DNA of 64,000 nt from Lytechinus variegatus (Eukaryota; Echinodermata; Echinoidea; Temnopleuroida; Toxopneustidae): positions 42,846,201 through 42,910,200 of the forward strand of contig NC_054746.1 in assembly GCF_018143015.1 (NCBI RefSeq), given 5' to 3'. Every line of letters starts with the position of its first letter. Positions within the stretch are counted from its first letter, which is position 1. Positions 11,959 to 22,081 of the stretch are shown here, piece by piece. The notes under the pieces are model-generated. The model saw nothing but the letters and a program-made list of their open reading frames with translations, made no database searches and was not told the DNA's origin. The position numbers and the translations under genes were made by a program.

Positions 11959-13034
11959 GTCTCACCTGCATCATGCAGTTCAATATAGCAACAGTGCTGA
12001 CTTTGAAAACTACTCTAACTCGCACAAGATGTTCAGTGATACATGGTTACTCTTATGTCCACTTTTTATGAACTAGACCAACAAACTTACAGAGATACGA
12101 TGGTTATTCAACAAAAAACCCAACATGGCCAAAGTTCATTGACCTTACATGACCTTTGACCTTGATCATGTGACCTGAAACTCGCACAGGATGTTCAGTA
12201 ATACTTGATTACTCTTATGTCTAAGTTTCATGAATCAGATCCATAAACTTTCAAAGTTATGATGGTAATTCAACAGATACACCCAATTCGGCCAAAGTTC
12301 ATTGACCTTTGACCTTGGTCATGTGACCTGAAATGCGCACAGGATGTTTAGTGACACTTGATTACTCTAATGTCCAAGTTTAACGAACTAAACCAATAAA
12401 CTTTCAAAGTTATGTTAATTCAACAGATACCCCCAATTCGGCCAAAGTTCATTGACCCTAAATGACCTTTGACCTTAATTATGAGACCTGAAACTTGCAC
12501 AAAATGTTCAGTGATGCTTGATTACTATTATGTCCAAGTTTCATGAATCAGATCCATAAACTTTCAAAGTTATGATGGGAATTCAACAGATACCCCCAAT
12601 TCGACCAAAGTCCATTGACCCTAGGTAAATGACCTTTGACCTTGGTCATATGACATAAAACTCATGCAGGATGCTCAGTGATACTTGATTAACCTTATGT
12701 CCAAGTTTCACGAACTAGGTCCATATATTTTCTAAGTTATGATGACATTTCAAAAACTTAACCTCAGGTTAAGATTTTGATGTTGATTCCTCCAACATGG
12801 TCTAAGTTCATTGACCCTAAATGACCTTTGACCTTGGTCATGTGACATGAAACTCTAATAGGATGTTCAGTCATACTTGATTAACCTTATGACCAAGTTT
12901 CATGAACTAGGTCCATATACTTTCTAAGTTATGATGTCATTTCAAAAACTTAACCTCAGGTTAAGATTTGATGTTGACGCCGCCGCCATCGGAAAAGCGG
13001 CGCCTATAGTCTCACTCTGCTATGCAGGTGAGAC
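11959..13034. repeat. Inverted-end element with internal 150-190 bp tandem repeats
   Basis: The ends are inverted: GTCTCACCTGCATCATGCAG on the left; the complement of the right end reads GTCTCACCTGCATAGCAG. Between them are five to six degenerate units, each with GACCTTTGACCTTGGTCATG, a GCACAGGATGTTCAGTGATA block, ATGTCCAAGTTTCATGAA, CTTTCAAAGTTATGATGG and CCAAAGTTCATTGACC. The spacing between equivalent points is about 153, 161, 168 and 190 bases. The last two units share an extra block (AACTTAACCTCAGGTTAAG, itself palindromic). There is no open frame, so it is non-autonomous. Elements of this general build (short inverted ends around a tandem core) are known in molluscs and echinoderms. I cannot name the exact family. 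Confidence 0.8.
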
Positions 13035-13803
13035 AAAAATGGGGCAAGCTCTGTTAAGAACATGCATGCAGTTTGTATGACAATAAACATGATAAAAGCA
13101 AGCCAAACATATACATTATGTAAAACTAGCTTCAAACAAACAAGTACCTTAAGTGGAAATGCATATACCAATGATAAGTGTTTCGTGACAAAATTACTTA
13201 CGTATTTATGATAATTACTGAGAAGCCATTATTCACTTTTTACAAGACTACTGCATACATTAACACCAGTCATGCTTGAAAGTCATCTTTCTTGCATTTT
13301 GTTAGAAAAGACTTTGTGTTTTTTACAACTGAGGTTTACATGTATGTTTAAATATGTTTCATGCACCATGCTGTAGTAACAATATGCAATAATCATCAAT
13401 CAAGGTTCTTACATGTATATGAAAATCCATTATTTATAATCCTCTACTTCAAGCCCACAGTAAGTTGCCCAATTTTAATATAGGTGAGATTTTCATCAAA
13501 TTTTAAAAATTCTTGAGCTTTAAAATAAAGTTAGCTTGTAATAATTGGTCTACATTACAGTTCAAAAGTACATGTACTTGATTTACAATATTTAGGAGAA
13601 TTTCAGAGTTCTTTAAAGAATATGCAGGAGGAACAAGTTTGAATATTGGGTTTACCCAAAAATGGCACATTTTTACTTGCAAGCTAAGATAAATGCCCAG
13701 CAGTGTGGAAAAAGTGGCGTCAAAGAAACTTTTGTACGTGTAAAGTTTTAACTTTTAACCATGTCAAATAATGACAGAATGGAGAAAAAAGTTACTCTTT
13801 AAA

Positions 13804-14427
13804 CCCCCATTTCACAGAGAGCAAGACCTCTGAAAGACTGCTGTAAGACCATGAACTTGCTTGAACTTTCAAGGGTCTTTTAACAAACTTTCAAAGATCA
13901 CCAAGTTCTTTCATGATTCCTGAAGGATCTTCCAATGGTCTTCATGGTCCTCCCGAGTCCTAACTACTTTTGAAACAGTTCAAAACAGTCTTTCAGCAGT
14001 TACAGGAAAATTGTCTTTTGATGGTCTTCAGCAGACTTTCAGTGGTTCTTTAATGAACTTTCAAAGTTCTCTAGTCTTTCCATGATCTTTTTGTGGAGAT
14101 CACTGTAAGAATCATGAGAGATCATTGAAAGAACATTGAAAGACCAGGCAAAGTCCATGGAAAAAAATTGTGAAAGATCACTTGTTGCATAAAAGATCTC
14201 TGAAAGATACATGTAATACCATTGAGATATCTCTATAGGACTACTCTACATGTAAGACCAGTAAGACAAGAAATATCCATCAGTCTTTCAGAGTTCTTTT
14301 AGAGGTCTTTCTGAGCCATTCCTACACAGATGACAGATTTAAGTGATCTTGGAGACTGCTGTAAGACCTTGTCAGTTTTGGGTCTTTGAAATGTCCTTCA
14401 AAGGTCTCCCCTCTGTGGAATGGGGGC
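13804..14427. repeat. Foldback element, family B (GGTCTTTCA-rich), intact copy
   Basis: The termini CCCCATTTCACAGAG and CTCTGTGGAATGGGG are inverted. The body is built almost wholly from variants of a roughly 10-base motif. It reads GGTCTTTCAG/GGTCTTCA in the left half and TGAAAGATC/TGAAAGACC in the right half, so the whole element can fold on itself. The same element, split by a LINE, lies at 21872-24400. Confidence 0.8.
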
Positions 14428-15531
14428 CTTGGATTGGCTAATTTCTTAGTATGGAGTTTTGGAGACCAACTTCAGTTTGGTTTAAACAGAAAACCTACAT
14501 GTTACACATTGTGACTTATTGTAGGTTTTGAAGTAGAGCATCATACATGTACACTTTAATAAAATCAAGCAATAGTTATTTCTATCTACAGTCCTTTCTT
14601 GAGATAGATCTTCAGTACATATAGTACATCTACTCCAATGTTACGTTACGATGATTACACTATTTACAGCACACTGAGATCCTGGCTAGTGGTCATAAAG
14701 CATACACTAGATAAAACGCTTATATGATGAAGCATTGAATGAACAGTGATGCCACTCAGATTTGTTTATCCATCTTCAATGATAATTTTTTTTCCAGAAA
14801 AAAGGGTGTTTTTTACAGGCAAAATTATGTGAAAAAAGTAGTACTAGTTCCTTCTTTTGAACGAAAAGTTGCATCCTTGAACAGATACTTATGTATGTAC
14901 ACTTTGTTCCACGACTCCACATTTTGGCAGTTTTTTGTGATTTGGTATTTCAAAACATTTCACAATTTCATTTTTTACTCGATGGATATATCAAAATTTT
15001 GCTACAATGGTTCTGCTTCTACTATTCTGTTAACCTTAGTTTCATCCAAATAAACTTTTATCCAGAGCATAGGATGGATTAACTGGCCCCCTACAGTAAC
15101 AGGGTTTAAAAATACAGAGACATCTTATTTTGATGTAAATCATGGTAAATTTATGCTATAAAATACACTTCATTTTTGTATCATTCACATATTAATCATT
15201 TTAGGGCACACACATCTTGCAATTTGGAGGATTAACCAAAACTAAAGATAAGCTTAGTTAGACATGCTTGCATCCTGTAAAATATTGTTTTGTAATACCT
15301 GTATATACTTTTGTATGGTTTTTAAACTTTTTATGCAAATAAAGAGAACAATGAATTGAGTATGTATTATTTCAAATCAGTTATAAAATCATTCATACTT
15401 TAAAAATATAAACTGAATTGAAATTGAAAAAAAAAAAATTAAAAACTTTTTTCATCAAAATGTACGCAAAAAAAATATATACACAGGTATATGATATTGA
15501 TTAGTAGCAATGTTTACCAAATGTTACTTAC

Positions 15532-15686
15532 TCTCTGTCTTGAATATGAGTCCTGTCCCTGATGAGGCTAGCAGGTGGACCAACTTTGATATGGTGTTCC
15601 TCTTCTGTAAAAACTGGTTGGAATAACATCACCATAGAGATGGCTAAACACAGACCATGTAATGATGCTTGGTGAAAATTCATCAT
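15532..15686 (-). CDS. mcfd2: MCFD2-like protein, shared signal-peptide exon
   Basis: ATG at 15684-15686 begins MMNFHQASLHGLCLAISMVM followed by LFQPVFTEEEHHIK: a short polar start, a hydrophobic core and a plausible signal-peptidase site near PVFT-EEE. That is as expected for a luminal secretory-pathway protein. The exon encodes 51 codons plus GA and ends at the donor GA|GTAAGT (phase 2), matching both downstream EF-hand exons. A pyrimidine tract and CCAG lie 13 bases upstream of the ATG, so an untranslated 5' exon probably lies further upstream. A longer open frame upstream starts with TTG inside that acceptor and is not used. The last residues, HIQDR, correspond to the pre-EF-hand region of MCFD2. 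Confidence 0.82.
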
Positions 15687-17370
15687 ACTTTTTATAATTC
15701 TGGATATCAAAAGGGAAAAAAAATAAAGTAAAAATTCTCACTATAGAGAATGATGTTGTACATTTCTTTTAATAGGTGACGGCAAATTTGGATTTGTAAT
15801 GCATATGATAAATCCATCGAGGAGGTCCAATTTTACTCCAGGCCTCAAGCTTAGCATTTTCGTATAGCAAAAATTAAATGCAATATTTTTTTACAGCTAG
15901 TGAAGCAAGACAATGAAATAATGTAAGGTTTCATTATTTTTCCTAGTCGTCACTGTCAACACATACACAAAAGAAAAGATGGCGATGTACATCTGAAACT
16001 TTGAGGAAGGAGAAGACGACAGAGAAGAAAAAAGGACATGATGAAGTAAAATAACATGAAGAAAGAGAAGAAGAAGTAAAAGATAACAAAGAAAAAGAGA
16101 AAAGAAGGGGGAAAGGAAGAACTTGGGAATGGGGAGGTGGTAGAGGGAAGGATCATAAGGATGAACTAGGACTTATTAGAGGGGTGAGGAGGAGAAAAAA
16201 AATAATGAGTGGATTGTGGAAAAATACACAGATATATTAGAAAATATACCCACACAAGCCTCAAACTGGCAAGAATCTTACCAAGGATATTAAAAGAATA
16301 TAGAGCACTAGATAGATAGTCTATAATGAGTGGAGGTAGAAAAACTAGAACACTCGATTCTGCCGTATATTGCTCATGGTCAAATGGTCTAAATAAGGTG
16401 GTTAGTCCTCTACATAACTGACTAGATCTACTGTCTACAGTTCATGGATGGGTGTGAATTTAATCCTGAAATCAGATTTTTATAAAATCTATAGTGAATT
16501 TTGACAATAAAAACAAGAAACTCTACTATTTAATTGGGAAAACTTGATTTACTTTACTCCAATGATGTTGGAGGACTTGGCCTGTTCATCAATCAAATTA
16601 CAGGTGGGTTTAAGCAGCTGGTATGGCATACATGTAGTTGGCTAAATTAGCAGCAGAGGCACCGGTCAAAAATAATGACTGTCCCAAAAAACAAAGATAT
16701 CCTCATAAACCAAAACAAATCACCTCTTAATAAAAAGTACAGTTTTTTTCTTTCACTTCCCCTGCAGGACATAGATGGCAATAACAGAAATTTAGAGTGC
16801 TACATGTAGGCCTATAAGTATAGATTCTGTGACAATTTGCACCAATTTCAATTTTTTTTTTTTACTTTCCGTCTTCCTCTTAGGCTGTTGTTAAGAATCT
16901 GATATGTTTACATGACTAGTAATACTAGAACATTTGGTTGGTGTCAGTAGAAAATAGAGCTTGATATCATGATAATCATAATAATTTCTATTTATATATA
17001 TGCGCTATACACAAAAGTATCACAGCGCTTACAATTGTCAGACATTGAATGAAAGAAATAAAAAATACAAAAATAATACAAAATTCTATCTAGTTCTCTC
17101 AGTCATAGTATCATATGACTGACATAAAAAAAAATCATAGAATATTAAATTTGGTCCTGGAAGAACCTCCTACACTACAGGCAGGAGATGAGCTGGTCCC
17201 AAAATTGGGAGTGTCCCAGAAAACAAGGATATCCAAATCTTTACTCTTTATCCAAGATTCTGGAAGAGTGCTGATGATACCAGCATCCTTACTTCCAGTT
17301 CAAGGCCTTCATCCTTCTCATTAGTTGGCATCTTCATGGCAGTCTACAGGTAGCTTGGAATCTACACTGT

Positions 17371-17960
17371 CTTCGTCATTAGTAGGGTTTACCGATATTT
17401 ATCACAGGGTTAGCAGTACCGGGGGTCGCTAGTCCGCCCACACCTTGTCTAGTCTTGTCTTGAAACTATTCACTGTCTGAGCTGTGAGTGACTACCTCTT
17501 CTGGGAGCAAATTCCAGTCATTGATGACATGCTGGCTGAATACATCTTAACTGATCTTAGTCAAGCATGTGGGTTTTGAGAGCTTCAGACTATGCCCTCT
17601 AGTGTTGCCTGTTGCATACACGAAGAGAGTATCACCTGGAATCCGTTCATATCCAGGGATTAATTTGAACACCTGTATCATGTCTCCTCCTCATCTTCAA
17701 TACTCAAGAGAAGGAAGATTGAGTGCTTTAATTTCCCTTTGAATGTGCAGCATCTGATATCATTTTGCTGCTCTCTTCTGTATCTTCTCAATGACTTTAT
17801 TATCACTTTTGCTTCAGGAGTCTTGAATCTAGGATACACCAAAGTCAATAATCTGCCTGACAAGTCCTTTGTACAGTTTTGGAAATGTACATTTGTCTCT
17901 ACATTCAAGACTGGTGAAACATTCAAGACTGTGGTGAATGCATGAGTGTATCCCATTGAC
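17371..17960 (-). pseudogene. CR1/jockey-type LINE, degenerate 3' ORF fragment
   Basis: One minus-strand frame reads FPKLYKGLVRQIIDFGVS, KVIEKIQKRAAK, GGDMIQVFKLIPGYERIP, NTRGHSLKLSKPTCLTK and FSQHVINDWNLLPEEVV. These are the standard post-RT blocks of CR1/Rex/jockey-group LINEs, in order. At least seven in-frame stops interrupt it, and the RT core and 5' end are missing, so it is an old dead fragment. Confidence 0.8.
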
Positions 17961-18727
17961 AAAATGGGCGCATGTACGCATCATGATCTGTGCATATTTA
18001 ACACTCTGCGTGCTGACGTCACACTGGATGAACAGGTGATTAGGTAATCAATTATATGAAGGTATAAGCATTTTTCTCCTTATCTGCACTTACTGCAGAT
18101 CCGATGTGTTACTTTATGAAGCTAAGAATTATTCAAAGGACCATTTTTAAATTCCTCTACAATTTCAAAATACTTAACTCTGTAGTGCTCCAAAGTATGA
18201 CAAATATGACCCTGAGTTTGAATAAATGGTAGAGTGGTTTGGAATTTTTCCTCACATAGATACAAAGGTTTTTGGCATGTTTTGGGGCATTTTAAAAAGA
18301 ACATTTGCTCTAATAAAAGTACTGATAGTTTGAAAACAAGCACATGAACCCATATATTTTCATGTATGCACCTCTTAGGTATACCTTCCTCTACAACTTT
18401 GCAAAGTTTGGTGAAACTGACATGGATTTTAAATAAAGTGCAGTATTTCTTGTAGTTCTGAAGTTCGTTTTTGAAATTTTAAATGTTGAGGTCGAGTTTT
18501 TGTTATCTTTCGCGCAATTTTGAGCTAAAACCGGGGTAATAATAGCAGCGCTTTGTATCCCCAGGCAAAAAGCGCATTATAAATTGAGCTATTATTACTT
18601 CTAAGAACTGAGAGTGCTGTTAGACATAAAATAGCATGGATATGTAATAACCATCCGACCATACCTTAAAGTTTCCTTTTAATTTCATGATTTTAAGAAA
18701 TTTTATGAACTCCTGTTCTACTACTAC

Positions 18728-18882
18728 TAGAACGTAAACTAAGCTTCAGTCTCTGTTAATTGTTTCAATGTTTGTTCTGCTGAACTCCGTTGGCTCCACT
18801 CACCATTCTCACCGAATACAGAGACCGAAGTTCTAGCTCGATCTGTACAGGGTCTCAATGGCCATATGTTTATGTATTAAGT
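18728..18882 (-). repeat. Unclassified 150-bp repeat, copy 1
   Basis: The reverse complement of this segment matches 46845-46976 over most of its length. Shared blocks are ACATAAACATATGGCCATTG, CTGTACAGATCGAGCTA, GGTCTCTGTATT, GTGAGTGGAGCCAA and GGAGTTCAGC. There is no coding frame, tRNA box or inverted end that I can identify. Confidence 0.65.
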
Positions 18883-18967
18883 TCCAATAGCAAGCCATCT
18901 GTGTATACGACTACAAGGAGAAATTTTAAAAAATTAAATGTTCCATATTAGGCAGTGTATTAGGCAT

Positions 18968-19005
18968 AGCGCAGTAGTAGACATACCCATGTCTACTACT
19001 GCGCT
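18968..19005. repeat. Perfect 17-bp hairpin
   Basis: AGCGCAGTAGTAGACAT and its exact complement flank a 4-base loop (ACCC). The hairpin is at the edge of a CpG-rich patch and its role is unknown. Confidence 0.8.
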
Positions 19006-20375
19006 GCGCTAACGCTGTATGGGTCTGCCACCGCGAAGGAAGCCAGAATCGACACAAGTAGAAAAAGAGAATTTGCTGTTAAACAGACGACCGTTTGTAA
19101 CAAGACAAGAAAAGCAAGGAGAGAAGACGGTGAGAATGAAATTGAAACGATCTAAGGATATCAAAGGGGTTTAGAATGTAAGAATTTAATGAAGAAATGA
19201 GGTTATTTTGATCGTGATATAGACGGTCAGACCTACATACGGTACCGTACGTGTTTTACTGTTATTACTGGCGGCGTGTGGCGGTATCCACAGATAGGTG
19301 TTCTGGATATAACCACACGCGTGTGGCTGGATGGTAAAGACACACGCGTGTGGCTGTATACACTGCCTAAAAAAAACCTCCCGACTCCTCAATAGATGGT
19401 TGCCAGCTGTCTAACCGTAACGTTACTCACTGTCCCGAAAATAAGTAAAGACTAAATGAAGCATTATTCCAAGAAATTTCCAACAACAGCAAAAGGATTA
19501 TAAAACGGAATAAAACAAAAGTCACAAACATCTCTGATGAGCTGCTACGTGCTAGCTGAGCTGAGCCGGAGGCAAGCTCAGCTTTCGCAGGGCCTCGCCC
19601 GAGCCGAATCTCAGCCCGAGCTGACCCGGGCCAGGCCGGGCCGAACGCACGCGACGTCTCGATGACAGGCTGGAGACTGAGCAGGCGCAGGCGCAGGCTG
19701 AGGGTTAGTTGCTCTTTACTCATTGCACAATGCGTCTGACGTTTCCAAGTTAAATAAATGCTGCTTTTGGCTTTTTAGTGAAGGTAAAAAAACATTTCGA
19801 AACAAAAGAAAACTTAAGAAAACAATACTAAAATTTGGAAAGAATCTTACCTGGCAGTGCCAGTGCCAGTAAACTCATATGTACGGTACACGTATTAATG
19901 TTGAGTTTAGCCAAGGTTACATGTAGCTTATCTAAACTTTCAGGAACCAATTTAGATCTACACGATTTAGAGGTGTATTTTAATCGTTATAAAATTCGGT
20001 TATTTTTTTTGTGTTCCTTTTTAAGTACAAATTTGTATTACTGCAAATTAATTTTTTTTTCATATTTTAACAATAATATATTTTATTTGAAATATGATTT
20101 TTTAATAAACTTTTGAGCATAGCAGTAGATTATGTATTACGGTCTCTTATTCCGCATCATATGTATTCAATAATTTCAGTTACTTTGACTAGTCTTGCTT
20201 CATATACTTTTGAAACTCTACCCGGTAAAATTGATTTATGGATAATTTTCAATTATTCAATTCAGTTCAATTTATTTGTTTGACCATCAAATACGAAAAC
20301 AATACGATCAAGCTGACAAAGGAAATTTATACAAAATACAACGGTGGCAATGTGACCCTGGAGAAAGCATATTAA

Positions 20376-21027
20376 AGGACAAGCCCACCCCGCCCCCCCC
20401 CAAAAAAAAAAATAATAATAATAACAATTAGTTGATTTTTTTTAAGAGAACAATCCAACAAGCATAACACTAAAAATCTCATCGAAATCGGATGAAAAAT
20501 AAGGAAGATATGGCATTTTAAAATTTTGCTTAATTTCACAAAACAGATATATGCACATCCTGGTCGGTATTTATAAATGAGTAGACCGATGATGTTATCC
20601 ACGCACTTTTTCTTTTGTATTTTATTATATGAAATACGAAATATTCTAATTTTCTTCTCATTTTCAAGTGAAACAACAATAAATTCCTCTCTGATCATGT
20701 GGAATTAGCATTGTTTTATAATAAATGGATCAGTCAAGTTGGTCCTTGTTGTAAACTGAATCTATAATTTAAAAAATGAAATATTGTATAATTCAAACAA
20801 TAAAAAAAACAAGAAAATAGTGACATTGAGGGATATCATCGACCGTCTGCATGTCACTGAGTTGAGAATATATCAGTGTTTTTGTTTTGTTTTAATAAGC
20901 GAAAATTTAAAATGTCATAAGAAATAACTTTTTTATTGTTCATCCGATTCATTAAATTTTCAGCATGCTAGTTTGACTTTATGAATTCATATGAACATTT
21001 TTTTTGGGGGGGAGGTGGATTTGACCT
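20376..21027. repeat. TTAA-flanked foldback element, family C (copy 1)
   Basis: It follows TTAA at 20372-20375 and begins AGGACAAGCCCACCCC. The right end GGAGGTGGATTTGACCT is the degenerate inverse, followed by TTCA in place of TTAA. Internal text such as CATCCTGGTCGGTAT and TGAAATACGAAATATTCTAA matches the better preserved copy at 32600-33181. It has no open frame. A TTAA target is typical of the piggyBac superfamily. Confidence 0.7.
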
Positions 21028-21480
21028 TTCAGTTTAAAGTTCAAGGTAAAAAAAGGTAAAGTGGGCAACACACAATAATTTATCAACACTGAAAATTTTT
21101 AAAAGGAAAATAACGGACTCATGTGTTAGATAACGGTGAGAATGGAAAAAGACGGATGAATAATTAAATGTTTTTCTTATCATCCTCCCCTCAACCATGT
21201 ATATAGGCATAGCATCTCGTTTATTTCAATTACCACTCTTTTGAAACGGTCACTCATTCTTTAAAAGTATTCTTGTCCCAGACCGGTATATGATGTAAAA
21301 TAAATGTAGAGCATACAAAAGAAATGATAATTGAAATTTGGTAAATAGGCCTACCCCTAAACCCGACAAGAAATTCTTCAGTTTTTTTTTTTCAGCTCGC
21401 GCTTTGTGACTCGCATGATAGTACCCAGGGCTGCCTGACAATACTTTTATTTTTTTTATTAAAAAAAATGATTTATTTTA

Positions 21481-21560
21481 TTTAAATCATATTCTTCTTT
21501 TAATTTAGCTTTATATATATATATATATAAAGCTAAATTAAAAGAAGAATATGATTTAAA
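21481..21560. repeat. Exact 80-bp palindrome
   Basis: Each ten-base block from 21481 to 21520 has its exact complement in mirrored order from 21521 to 21560, for example TTTAAATCAT and ATGATTTAAA. The centre is an alternating AT tract. There is no loop and no mismatch. Confidence 0.95.
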
Positions 21561-21591
21561 TGAAATACATAATTTGTTTTAAATATACATA

Positions 21592-21592
21592 C

Positions 21593-21655
<63 letters not shown>

Positions 21656-21662
21656 TGTGTGT
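21592..21662. repeat. (AT)n(GT)n microsatellite
   Basis: An AT run followed by about 25 GT units with a single AT interruption. Confidence 0.95.
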
Positions 21663-22075
21663 GAAGCTATACATGTACAACAGCTTTTGCAACTCTTTTA
21701 TTTAAATATTGTAAAGAAATATATATATATATAATCCTTTACGCCTAGCATAAACTTTGAATTCATACATTCATTTTTATAATTGAATAAAGATTATAGA
21801 AAATATAATTGTCATGAAGAAGATGCTGACAATTTCAGTGGTGTCTGCGTCATAGGTAGCTCCTTTTTAAACTCCATTCCACAGAGAACAAGACTGGCGC
21901 TGAAAGACCCTTGAAAGACCATGAATTCTGGTTGATCTTTCAGAGGTCTTCGTGGTCTTCATGAGCTCCAAAACTTTTTGAAACGGTTCAAAACAGAGGC
22001 AACGGTCTTACAGGAAATTGGTCTTTCAGTGGTCTTTTGATAAAATTTCAATTTCAAAGGTCTTAGTCTTTCAAT

Positions 22076-22081
22076 GATCTT
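22076..22081. repeat. LINE target-site duplication GATCTT (left; right copy at 24042-24047)
   Basis: GATCTT ends the left family B segment and recurs exactly after the GAAGAAGAAG tail at 24042-24047. This marks the insertion boundaries. Confidence 0.8.

Larger units (their letters stand above)
10604..15531 (-). other. MCFD2 long intron with two inserted repeat elements
   Basis: The intron separates the signal-peptide exon from the EF-hand exons. It contains the tandem-repeat element at 11959-13034 and the AGACC/GGTCT foldback element at 13804-14427. The remainder is AT-rich with no features that I can support. Confidence 0.6.
15687..20371. other. Region without a recognisable complete gene; repeat relics
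   Basis: This stretch contains a purine-rich stretch (about 15965-16200), a LINE relic (17371-17960), an unclassified repeat (18728-18882), a hairpin (18968-19005) and a CpG/GC-rich patch (about 19550-19735). Minus-strand donor-like sites at about 19850 (CAG|GTAAGA) and 19426 could end an untranslated MCFD2 exon, but nothing proves it. Confidence 0.5.
21028..21871. other. Low-complexity spacer with palindrome and microsatellite
   Basis: It holds an isolated copy of the TTCAGCTCGCGCTT motif at 21391, the 80-bp palindrome at 21481-21560 and the AT/GT microsatellite. No gene seen. Confidence 0.6.

Noticed and set aside
15687-15710. Upstream TTG start for the MCFD2 signal exon
   Set aside because: It lies within the splice acceptor; ATG at 15684-15686 gives a proper signal peptide.
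15956-16156. 66-codon frame rich in Phe and Ser (-)
   Set aside because: A reading of the purine-rich AGAAGAAG stretch; low complexity.
17678-17962. 94-codon frame (-) over the LINE relic
   Set aside because: A different frame from the one showing LINE blocks; only part of it makes sense.
19427-19723. 98-codon frame (-) in the GC-rich patch
   Set aside because: Composition simply reflects GC-rich repeats and then an AT-rich hydrophobic run. No splice support or recognisable domain.
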